A DNA stretch of 7,087 nt, taken from the NCBI GenBank assembly GCA_947628025.1, contig CANQYH010000163.1, positions 1 to 7,087 on the forward strand, in the 5' to 3' direction. Position 1 is the first letter of the stretch. The number at the start of each line of letters is the position of its first letter. Shown piece after piece: positions 1 to 5,250 of the stretch. The translations under genes and the position numbers were made by a program. Source of the stretch: an uncultured Lachnospiraceae bacterium (GTDB lineage Bacteria > Bacillota > Clostridia > Lachnospirales > Lachnospiraceae). The notes beneath the pieces are model-generated. The model was not told the DNA's origin. It saw only the letters and a list, made by a program, of their open reading frames with translations, and searched no databases.

Positions 1-486
1 CACCGCCGCGCAGGAACCGCCGGAAGAACCGCCTGGTACATGCTCCAGGTTCCAGGGGTTTTTCGTCGCCCCGAACGCCGACGTCTCCGTGGTGCTTCCC
101 ATCGCGAACTCGTCCATATTGGTCTTGCCCAGGATCACGGCCCCGGCGTTTTCCAGGTTCCGCACCGCCTCCGCCGTATACGTGGGCACGAAATTGTAAA
201 GGATCTTTGAGCTGCAGGTCGTCAGAAGTCCCTCGGTACACAGATTATCCTTGAGCGCCGCCGGCACGCCCGCCAAAGGACCGGTCAGCTCCCCGCTGTC
301 GATCCGCTTCTGTACCTCGGCCGCCTGTTTCAGCGCGCCGTCCCCGTCGACCGTCACATAGGCGTGAACCGCCGGCTCCAGCGCTTCGATCTGCTCCAGA
401 GACGCTTTCGCCGCTTCCACGACGCCGATCTCCCTGCTTTTTATCTTTCTGCCCAGTTCCAGGGCAGTCATTTCCCAAATACTCAC
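1..486 (-). CDS. gatA: GatA, Asp-tRNA(Asn)/Glu-tRNA(Gln) amidotransferase subunit A (5' part, cut by window edge)
   Basis: This is the amidase subunit of the GatCAB amidotransferase. It hydrolyses glutamine and passes the ammonia to GatB, which converts misacylated Asp-tRNA(Asn) or Glu-tRNA(Gln) to the amide form in the cytoplasm. The 162 visible residues are the N-terminal third of a protein that is normally about 485 residues. The amidase signature is clear: a Lys in GVPAALKDN at residue 79 and the GGSSGGS loop with Ser154 are the first two members of the Ser-cisSer-Lys triad. They fall on the numbers I recall for characterised GatA proteins. The nucleophilic Ser lies beyond the window. I chose a GTG start at 486 because AAAGGAG (494-500) lies 7 nt upstream and the next in-frame ATG is inside conserved sequence. 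An ATG overlaps it at 488 but meets TGA at once. The gene follows gatC and is probably in the same T-box controlled operon. Confidence 0.95.
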   Translation of the reverse strand, partial: MSIWEMTALELGRKIKSREIGVVEAAKASLEQIEALEPAVHAYVTVDGDGALKQAAEVQKRIDSGELTGPLAGVPAALKDNLCTEGLLTTCSSKILYNFVPTYTAEAVRNLENAGAVILGKTNMDEFAMGSTTETSAFGATKNPWNLEHVPGGSSGGSCAAV

Positions 487-493
487 ATCCGGT

Positions 494-500
494 CTCCTTT
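494..500 (-). promoter_or_regulatory. Ribosome binding site that fixes the GTG start of gatA
   Basis: AAAGGAG lies 7 nt before GTG at 486. It supports the non-ATG start, because the overlapping ATG at 488-486 is followed immediately by TGA. Confidence 0.75.
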
Positions 501-519
501 CCCGTTTCTGTCGTTGTTT

Positions 520-672
520 CCGAGCCAAACGCCGCTCAGTCCCCTCGCACAGGCTCATCGCCGCCCGAACTGGTGACTCGTTTTTCCGAGTCATAAGCCG
601 TTCTGCACCCCCGCGTAAGCTCATCGCCGCCCGGACTGGCGGCTCGTTTTTGCCCGGTCCAAACGTCATTCA
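520..672. repeat. 66-bp imperfect tandem repeat, two units plus a partial third, between gatC and gatA
   Basis: Unit 1 is 520-585 and unit 2 is 586-651. A partial third copy runs from 652 to about 672 and shares the ccaaacg start. The best conserved core is 33 bases, 553-585 against 619-651, with 3 differences by eye. Both cores begin gctcatcgccgcccg and end ctcgttttt. The repeat fills most of the 207-nt gap between the gatC stop and the gatA start. The unit is a multiple of three, but I see no convincing reading frame with a start and ribosome binding site. It would be transcribed as part of the aspS-gatCA message. Confidence 0.85.
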
Positions 673-693
673 TCTTTTCCCGCCATGATCCCC

Positions 694-987
694 TCACTCT
701 ACGGTCTTCGGCACCTTAAACGACCCGTCTTTCTGCTCCGGCGCGTTTTTGAGGATCTGCTCCCGCTCGTCGCCGTTGGTCACCACGTCCTCGCGGAACA
801 CATTGTTCACCGCAAACACATGGGACATGGGCTCCACGCCGTCCGTATCCAGTTCGTTCAGCATATCGATATAATCCAACATCCGCCCCATGTCCTTTTT
901 CGCTTCCTCTTTCTCCGCATCGGACAGTTCCAGCTTCGCCAGTATTCCTACATATTCAATGGTCTCGTCGCTGATCACATTCGCCAT
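694..987 (-). CDS. gatC: GatC, Asp-tRNA(Asn)/Glu-tRNA(Gln) amidotransferase subunit C
   Basis: GatC is the small subunit that wraps around GatA and GatB and stabilises the GatCAB amidotransferase. The protein is 97 residues, the usual size. Family landmarks run in order: a first helix with LAKLELSDAEKEE, the middle segment MLDYIDMLNELDTDGVEP, the MSHVFAVNNVFREDVV motif, and a C-terminal tail with ILKNAPEQKDGSFKVPKTVE. I placed the start at ATG 987 (MANVISDE). GGGGGA at 995-1000 gives it a 7-nt spacer, and this start matches typical GatC length. Two upstream in-frame ATGs, at 993 and 1011, are possible but sit on top of the ribosome binding site or lack one. It lies 203 nt after aspS and 207 nt before gatA, which are unusually long gaps for this operon and are partly filled by tandem repeats. 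Confidence 0.95.
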   Translation of the reverse strand: MANVISDETIEYVGILAKLELSDAEKEEAKKDMGRMLDYIDMLNELDTDGVEPMSHVFAVNNVFREDVVTNGDEREQILKNAPEQKDGSFKVPKTVE

Positions 988-1141
988 CGTCATTTCCCCC
1001 TTTTTTGTCAAAATGCCGCCGAATCCCGGACGGTTCCCGGCTGTTCCGGTACTGGACGGACCGCGCCTGGCCGCCGGTTCCTGCGGTTTCGGCCGGATCC
1101 GCGTCCCGCAACTTTTTCATGGTTTCATCAAAATCCATACT

Positions 1142-1214
1142 CCGCAGCACCCTTTATGGTTCCAACCAGTTCCACATCCCGCAGCACCCCTCACGGCTCC
1201 AGCCGGATCACGTC
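1142..1214. repeat. 36/37-bp tandem duplication spanning the aspS stop codon
   Basis: On the + strand 1142-1178 and 1179-1214 both begin ccgcagcaccc and then match imperfectly (ctttatggttcca against ctcacggctcca). In the minus-strand reading the first copy encodes the last residues of aspS (DVIRLEP, then TGA), and the second copy follows directly as untranslated sequence. It therefore looks like a local duplication of the aspS 3' end that left the stop codon intact. Confidence 0.6.
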
Positions 1215-2522
1215 CCGCGGGAACAGGGACGCCTCCCGCACGTTTGACTCTCCCAGGAGCCGCATCGTCAGGCGCTCCAGGCCGATGCCCAGACCGCCGT
1301 GGGGCGGCATCCCGTACTTGAAGATCATCAGATAGGAGGCGATATCCGCCGGGTCCATGCCGCGCTTTTCCATCTTTCGCAGGATCTCGCCATAATCATG
1401 GATCCTCTGCCCGCCGGTCGTCACCTCCAGCCCGCGAAACAGCAGATCGAAACTCAGCGTGAACCGGCTGTCCTGCGGATCGTCCATCGCGTAGAACGGC
1501 CGTTTCTTCGACGGATAATGGGTCACGAACACGAAATCGCTGCCGTATTCCTCCTGGAAATACCGGCCGATCAGAAGCTCCTCCTCCGGCTCCAGATCGT
1601 AGGGATTGCGGATCCTGCGGTTATATTTTTCCGCCGCCAGCTCCTTGGCCCGGTCGAAACGCACCGCCGGGATGCGGCTCACGTCCGGCAGCCGGACTTC
1701 CAGCAGCTCCAGCTCTTTCTTATATTCCCGCTCCAGCAGCGCCATGGTATACTGCAAAAACCCGGTCTCCATCGCCATGATCTCTTCGAACCCGTCGATA
1801 TAGCCCATCTCGAGATCCAGGCTCACATACTCGTTTAAATGGCGGGTCGTATTGTGCTTCTCCGCCCGAAACACCGGGGCCACCTCGAACACCCGGTCAT
1901 AAACCCCCACCATCGTCTGCTTATAAAACTGCGGGCTCTGTCCCAACTCCGCTTTCTTATTAAAATAATCCAGCCGGAACACGTTGGAGCCGCCCTCCGC
2001 CCCGCGGGCCACGATCTTCGGCGTATGGATCTCCGTAAAGCCCTGGCTCATCAAAAAATCCCGGAAGCCCCGCACAATGCCCTCCTGGATCTTAAATTTG
2101 GCGCGTTCGCGGATATTCCGCAGGGAAATGGACCGCAGCGCCAGCTTCGCTTCCAGAGAAGTGCGCAGTTTATATTTATTCACGGCCAGCGGCAGCGCCT
2201 CCGCCGGTTCGGACAGTACCCGAAGCGTCTCCAGACGCAGTTCAAATCCATGGGGCGCTCTCTTTTCCGCCACGACCTTTCCGGACACCTCCACCGCCGA
2301 TTCTTCTTTCAGGCTTTTCAGATCGAGGCTGGCAGCGCCCTCCTCATAGACGCACTGGACCAGCCCCTCGGCTTTCCGCAAAATGACGAAAACCACCTCG
2401 CCCATGTCCCGGATATTGTGGACCGCGCCGCGCATTTTCACGGTTTTTCCCTCATAAGCGCCGCTCAGCGCCTCGGCAGCCGTCAGATCCTCCCTTGCTC
2501 TTACTCCCTCGATGAATTCCAT
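1191..2522 (-). CDS. aspS: Non-discriminating aspartyl-tRNA synthetase, archaeal/eukaryotic type (aspartate--tRNA(Asp/Asn) ligase)
   Basis: This class II synthetase attaches aspartate to tRNA(Asp) and, if non-discriminating, also to tRNA(Asn) for later amidation by GatCAB. The protein is 443 residues, the short archaeal/eukaryotic type rather than the ~590-residue bacterial type with a GAD insert. It has an N-terminal OB-fold anticodon domain (about 25-108), GQSPQFYKQ (194-202), motif 2 FRAEKHNTTRHLNEY (218-232), RPFY (341-344), and motif 3 HGGLGIGLERL (408-418). From memory of the Thermococcus enzyme, the tRNA-discriminating Trp26 and Lys85 align by eye with His35 and Pro90 here, and His/Pro is the non-discriminating combination. 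The start is ATG 2522, with AAGGAGG 7 nt upstream; the longer open frame to 2591 has no such site. A T-box leader lies upstream, and gatC and gatA follow. Confidence 0.95.
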   Translation of the reverse strand: MEFIEGVRAREDLTAAEALSGAYEGKTVKMRGAVHNIRDMGEVVFVILRKAEGLVQCVYEEGAASLDLKSLKEESAVEVSGKVVAEKRAPHGFELRLETLRVLSEPAEALPLAVNKYKLRTSLEAKLALRSISLRNIRERAKFKIQEGIVRGFRDFLMSQGFTEIHTPKIVARGAEGGSNVFRLDYFNKKAELGQSPQFYKQTMVGVYDRVFEVAPVFRAEKHNTTRHLNEYVSLDLEMGYIDGFEEIMAMETGFLQYTMALLEREYKKELELLEVRLPDVSRIPAVRFDRAKELAAEKYNRRIRNPYDLEPEEELLIGRYFQEEYGSDFVFVTHYPSKKRPFYAMDDPQDSRFTLSFDLLFRGLEVTTGGQRIHDYGEILRKMEKRGMDPADIASYLMIFKYGMPPHGGLGIGLERLTMRLLGESNVREASLFPRDVIRLEP

Positions 2523-2529
2523 GACGATT

Positions 2530-2536
2530 CCTCCTT
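2530..2536 (-). promoter_or_regulatory. Ribosome binding site of aspS
   Basis: AAGGAGG is 7 nt before ATG 2522. It decides the start, because the reading frame stays open upstream to 2591. Confidence 0.8.
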
Positions 2537-2687
2537 GTTCGAAATGATTCGCGTATCCGGGACGGTTCCTCCGTTCGTATCCGGCCGGCAAATAGCTCCC
2601 TCAAACGCTCCGCGCTCTGCGAACGGCGGAAGCTTTTTTTCGGTCTCTTTCGCACCGAAATCCGAGCTCTGCCCGCGCATTACAAAC

Positions 2688-2727
2688 AAAAAACCGCCCC
2701 GGAATACTTTCGCATATTCCGGGACGG
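2688..2727 (-). terminator. T-box intrinsic terminator
   Basis: In the minus-strand RNA, CCGTCCCGGAATA and TATTCCGGGGCGG form a 13-bp stem with one U-G pair. The loop is TGCGAAAG, and TTTTTT follows directly (2688-2693). The alternative antiterminator uses the T-box sequence at 2748-2767 just upstream, as expected for this riboswitch class. Confidence 0.92.
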
Positions 2728-2974
2728 GACATATCATCTTTACAGATCCCGCGGTACCACCCGCATTGAGACGGTCCGCAACCGAAGCCGCGCGTCTCCT
2801 CTCTTTCGCACGTAACGCGTGCCCGCGGATATGCCTACTGCTCGTTCAGCATACCGGCTCCGGAGTGTTCCCTTCGCCACTTCCTCCCTGACGGCGCTCT
2901 CAGTCGGCGACGCCCTCTTCCTGTCGGCCTCCCTGGCAAGAGTCTCTTTCTCAGCCATTGCTTTTTAAAAATAT
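2688..2974 (-). ncRNA. T-box riboswitch leader of the aspS-gatCA operon, with overlapping Glu (GAA) and Asn (AAC) specifier codons
   Basis: A T-box leader senses uncharged tRNA and lets transcription continue into the operon when charging is low. The T-box itself, TGCGGGTGGTACCGCGGG, is at 2748-2765, with the TGGT bulge (2756-2759) that would pair with the tRNA NCCA end. Upstream I see GCAGTAGGC at about 2834-2842 and a stem I region (about 2855-2960). Within stem I, GGGAACACTCC places GAAC at 2867-2870, so GAA and AAC overlap by two bases and AAC is followed by A, as expected for a specifier. The base of stem I can be closed by GGCT/AGCC. The leader ends in a strong terminator (2688-2727). 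I did not resolve the full secondary structure. Asn and Glu fit the downstream enzymes, because GatCAB serves both Asp-tRNA(Asn) and Glu-tRNA(Gln). Confidence 0.93.
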
Positions 2975-2980
2975 GGATGA

Positions 2981-3009
2981 ATGATACCACAATATTTTAT
3001 CGGTTTCAA
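2981..3009 (-). promoter_or_regulatory. Sigma-A type promoter of the T-box/aspS operon
   Basis: The -35 is TTGAAA (3004-3009), followed by a 17-nt spacer and a -10 of TATCAT (2981-2986). A TGG just before the -10 gives an extended -10. Transcription would begin near 2974, which is the right place for the 5' end of the T-box leader. The region is locally AT-rich, unlike its surroundings. Confidence 0.8.
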
Positions 3010-3096
3010 GCGTAAAATTACACAAAATTTCGCAAACGGGAAATGGGAATCCCAGCAAAATTCTTCGCCGCTGCCGCGCAATTATTTTCCGGCTCC

Positions 3097-3190
3097 GGCC
3101 CGTTTCCCGCTCCGTCCGGGCTGAAACCCCCTGGTCTTCCGGCTCTTCCGCTGGCTAGCCGGTCCGTTTTCCGCCGCGTCCGGGATGAAA
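3097..3190. repeat. 64-bp spaced imperfect direct repeat after ogg
   Basis: The blocks 3097-3126 and 3161-3190 each start ggyccgttt and end with gtccggg plus tgaaa. They match at 25 of 30 positions by eye, with weaker similarity in the sequence between and before them (cggctc...). They occupy the gap downstream of the ogg stop. I found no terminator with a U-tract on the minus strand here, so ogg transcription may read toward the aspS promoter. Confidence 0.6.
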
Positions 3191-3214
3191 CAGACCCCGT
3201 TCACCCCCGTTAAG

Positions 3215-4444
3215 CTATTTGGTCGCCCCGCAATCTCCGCCGCGCCGTTCGTAATAAAACATATACTGCTGCAGGACCCCTGCGTAACCGGCGTAGCGGG
3301 CAAAGTGTTTCTCCGCCAGCCGCGCGCACAGTCCCGTCTTCGGACCGTCCGCCTCCGGACCGCTTCCCGGCAGGTATTCGCGCAGGAGGATCTTCCGGAT
3401 CCAGGTATCTATCGGAAACGCCTCGATCTGATGGAGCCCAAACAGGCACACGCAGTTGGCCACTTTCTCGCCGATCCCGTAAAACCCGCGCAGATACGCC
3501 ATCGCCGCCGGGTAATCCATCCGCCGTAGCCGCTCCAGGTCCAGCGCTCCCGAGCAGGCGTCCCCGCAGATCCGCTTTATGTATTTGGCGCGATAACCCA
3601 GCTTCAATTCCAAAAGATCCGAAAGTTCCGCCTCGTTCAGCTGCCGGGGCGTCGGAAATGCGTACAGCGCCTCCCCCTCCCGCCCGATCCTCGTCCCGTA
3701 CCGCGCGCACAGAGCTTCTACCAGCGCCCGGATGTTCGGGATCGTTTTCTGCTGGGAGATCACGAACGTAATGATCATCTCCCACACGTCCTGGCGCAGG
3801 ATCCGTATGCCGCCGCCAAACTCCGCCGCGCGCCGCAGATACCCGTCCTGCGGATCCACCGACGCGATCATGCGTCCGTAATCGGTCCCCAGGTCGAAAT
3901 ATTCCTCCCAATATGCCAGCTCCCCGTCCCCGCAGAAAAATGCCGTCCGTTCCCCGGCCTGCGCCGCCGTCAGCACACGGGAGCCGCTGACGATCCGGTG
4001 GGCTGTGACCCGCCGCGTCGTTTCTCCACTGCCGCTTTTTGCAGAAACTCCTGCGGGCAGCTCCTCAGTCCGGCCGGGATCTATCGCAGTCCTCCGCGTC
4101 GTTTCTTCCTCGCCGCTTTTCACAGGAACTCTCTCGAACGGCTCTCCCGTCCGGCCGGAATCTGTCGCAGTCCTCTGCATCGTTTCTTCCCCGCCGCTTT
4201 CCACAGGGCCTCTCTCGAACGGCTCTCCCGTCCGGCTGGAATCTGTCGCAGCCCGCCGCGTCGTTTCTCCACCTCCGCTTTTCACAGGAGCTTCCGCGGA
4301 CGGCTCCTCAGTCCAACCTTGATCCTCCGCAGCCCGCCACAGCGTCTCCGCTTCCGCCGCGCTCAGCTCGGTCATCCGGAAGCATTGCCCCGACTCGGCG
4401 ATCTGCCGCAGATCGAAATTTCGGATCGTTCGGATCGTTTTCAT
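3215..4444 (-). CDS. ogg: 8-oxoguanine DNA glycosylase (OGG1 family, HhH-GPD) with a 4 x 27-residue repeat insertion
   Basis: This bifunctional glycosylase/AP lyase would excise 8-oxoguanine from DNA. The protein is 409 residues from ATG 4444, about 100 longer than usual for the family. The N-terminal part has FDLRQIAESGQCFRM (10-24). Four tandem 27-residue units follow (38-145), rich in Glu, Thr, Arg and Gly. The sequence then resumes with RIVSGSRVL and the helical glycosylase core. The helix-hairpin-helix GIGEKVANCVCLFGL (323-337) carries the catalytic Lys327, and FPIDTW carries the catalytic Asp346, matching Lys249 and Asp268 of human OGG1. At the human OGG1 NNN loop (149-151) and Arg154 I see QKT and Asn237. 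I prefer ATG 4444 because GGTGA lies 5 nt upstream and the protein then begins like its relatives; ATG 4459, only 9 nt after bcp, is the alternative. It is probably cotranscribed with bcp. Confidence 0.9.
   Translation of the reverse strand: MKTIRTIRNFDLRQIAESGQCFRMTELSAAEAETLWRAAEDQGWTEEPSAEAPVKSGGGETTRRAATDSSRTGEPFERGPVESGGEETMQRTATDSGRTGEPFERVPVKSGEEETTRRTAIDPGRTEELPAGVSAKSGSGETTRRVTAHRIVSGSRVLTAAQAGERTAFFCGDGELAYWEEYFDLGTDYGRMIASVDPQDGYLRRAAEFGGGIRILRQDVWEMIITFVISQQKTIPNIRALVEALCARYGTRIGREGEALYAFPTPRQLNEAELSDLLELKLGYRAKYIKRICGDACSGALDLERLRRMDYPAAMAYLRGFYGIGEKVANCVCLFGLHQIEAFPIDTWIRKILLREYLPGSGPEADGPKTGLCARLAEKHFARYAGYAGVLQQYMFYYERRGGDCGATK
4011..4334. repeat. Four 81-bp tandem repeats inside ogg
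   Basis: The units are 4011-4091, 4092-4172, 4173-4253 and 4254-4334, all exactly 81 bp with no indels. The middle two agree at 73 of 81 positions by eye; the outer two are more diverged. Each encodes 27 residues in the ogg frame, with consensus pieces GETTRR, TATDSGRTGEPFER and PVKSG. Because 81 is a multiple of three, all six frames repeat. This creates long spurious open frames on the + strand. Confidence 0.95.
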
Positions 4445-4468
4445 CTCATTCACCGGCATAGGCGGCGC

Positions 4469-4921
4469 TTAGACAAGCTTCAGCATCTGCTCCGCGTTTT
4501 CTTTCGCTTTCACCTTGGAAAACGCTTTCGCGATCCGTCCGTCCTCATCGATCAGGTACGTCGTGCGGACGATCCCCATAAATTTCTTTCCGTACATGCT
4601 CTTCTCCTGCCACGCGCCGTAAGCCTCGATCGCCGTCAGCTCCGGGTCCGACAAAAGCGTAAACGGCAGCCCATAATTCTGCTCAAACTTTTTGTGGGAC
4701 GCCACGCTGTCTTTGCTGACGCCCAGCACCACCGCGCCTTTCTCCGTAAACTGCGGATACAGCTGCGCGAAGCCGCAGGCCTGGGCGGTGCAGCCCGACG
4801 TATTGTCCTTGGGGTAAAAATACAGGATCACCTTTTTCCCGCGGTAATCCTCCAGCGAATGCATCTCTCCGTTCTGATCCGGCAGCGTAAACGACGGCGC
4901 CGGGGTTCCGATCTCCAACAT
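4469..4921 (-). CDS. bcp: Thioredoxin-dependent thiol peroxidase, Bcp/PrxQ type
   Basis: This peroxiredoxin reduces hydrogen peroxide and organic hydroperoxides using thioredoxin as electron donor in the cytoplasm. The protein is 150 residues, the normal length. The thioredoxin-fold core starts with APSFTLPDQNGEMHSLEDYRGK. The active-site segment YFYPKDNTSGCTAQACGF has the peroxidatic Cys44 and, five residues on, the PrxQ-type resolving Cys49. GVSKDSVASHKKFEQNYGLPFTLLSD and the late TTYLIDEDG strand also fit. The start is ATG 4921 with AGGAGG 8 nt upstream. ogg follows within 9-24 nt, so the two form a small oxidative-damage operon. Transcription probably begins near 5080, giving a long leader with a strong hairpin and a possible 26-residue upstream ORF. 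Confidence 0.95.
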   Translation of the reverse strand: MLEIGTPAPSFTLPDQNGEMHSLEDYRGKKVILYFYPKDNTSGCTAQACGFAQLYPQFTEKGAVVLGVSKDSVASHKKFEQNYGLPFTLLSDPELTAIEAYGAWQEKSMYGKKFMGIVRTTYLIDEDGRIAKAFSKVKAKENAEQMLKLV

Positions 4922-4939
4922 GTGCTTTTCCTCCTGCAG

Positions 4940-5020
4940 CTATTTGATTTTGTTTTTGTCAATGTTACCGCCTGCAGTTTTGATCTCCCGCATAGGGTTT
5001 CCCGCCTGCAGCGATAACAT
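4940..5020 (-). CDS. Possible 26-residue upstream ORF in the bcp leader
   Basis: ATG 5020 is preceded by AGAGG with a 6-nt spacer. It opens a 26-codon frame (begins MLSLQAGNPMRE, ends NIDKNKIK) that stops at TAG, 18 nt before the bcp start and just upstream of the bcp ribosome binding site. It lies entirely within the predicted bcp leader and its first codons form the 5' arm of a long hairpin. I do not recognise the peptide. It may be a leader peptide or chance; the ribosome binding site and its position are the only support. Confidence 0.3.
   Translation of the reverse strand: MLSLQAGNPMREIKTAGGNIDKNKIK
4962..5020 (-). promoter_or_regulatory. Long hairpin in the bcp 5' leader
   Basis: In minus-strand RNA, ATGTTATCGCTGCAG and CTGCAGGCGGTAACAT pair over about 15 bp with one U-G pair and one bulged C. 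They enclose about 28 nt that can form a small GGG/CCC hairpin. No U-tract follows, so it is not a standard terminator. It lies about 40 nt before the bcp start and could affect translation or message stability. CTGCAGGCGG occurs twice, so slippage of the pairing is possible. Confidence 0.5.
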
Positions 5021-5086
5021 ACGGTTCCTCTCTTTACGGCCGCCCGCGAACCGCCGCTCCGTGGCCTCCATGCTCTGACGAGCTTT

Positions 5087-5115
5087 ATTATATCCGAAAA
5101 TCCCACGGATTGCAA
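5087..5115 (-). promoter_or_regulatory. Sigma-A type promoter of bcp-ogg
   Basis: TTGCAA (5110-5115), a 17-nt spacer and a perfect TATAAT (5087-5092) point to a start near 5080, about 160 nt before bcp. A 65-bp spaced repeat begins directly upstream of the -35. Confidence 0.75.
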
Positions 5116-5118
5116 CCG

Positions 5119-5215
5119 TTCCCGCTTCATGCGCCTGCGTATGCCGCCAGCAGAATGATGTGTCGGGATGCTTCCATGCCAACTTCCCGCTTCATGCTCC
5201 CGCATACGCCGCCAG
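5119..5215. repeat. 65-bp spaced imperfect direct repeat upstream of the bcp promoter
   Basis: The blocks 5119-5150 and 5184-5215 match at 28 of 32 positions. Both start ttcccgcttcatg and end cgccgccag or tgccgccag. The first ends 4 bp short of the -35 box of the bcp promoter, so the copies could be upstream binding sites, or simply another tandem duplication of the type found elsewhere in this region. Confidence 0.7.
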
Positions 5216-5250
5216 AGCGGCAGGCATTCCCCGCAAAAGCAGACGCAGAA

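Noticed and set aside
956..1150. Minus-strand open frame between aspS and gatC starting MLRSMDFDETMKKL
   Set aside because: The first residues look plausible, but the ribosome binding site is poor, the rest has no protein character, and it runs into gatC in another frame. I treat it as spacer.
685..2891. Large + strand open frames opposite gatC, aspS and the T-box (for example 685-1335, 1299-1838, 1839-2891)
   Set aside because: They are antisense shadows of clearly identified minus-strand genes and the riboswitch, and their composition is that of reversed GC-rich codons.
3082..3303. Minus-strand open frame overlapping the ogg end
   Set aside because: It begins inside ogg in another frame and continues through the 64-bp repeats. 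There is no ribosome binding site and no motif.
3998..5017. Long open frame on the + strand opposite ogg and bcp (339 codons) and shorter overlapping ones at 4005-4461
   Set aside because: They mirror the GC-rich ogg and bcp genes and stay open because the 81-bp repeats are a multiple of three. The peptides are Arg, Ser, Pro and His rich with no recognisable motif and no ribosome binding site.
4962..5020. Reading the bcp leader hairpin as a transcription terminator
   Set aside because: No T run follows the stem on either strand; the minus-strand continuation is A-rich.
4940..5182. Longer 80-codon version of the bcp upstream ORF
   Set aside because: Its start lies upstream of the predicted transcription start and it would span the promoter itself.
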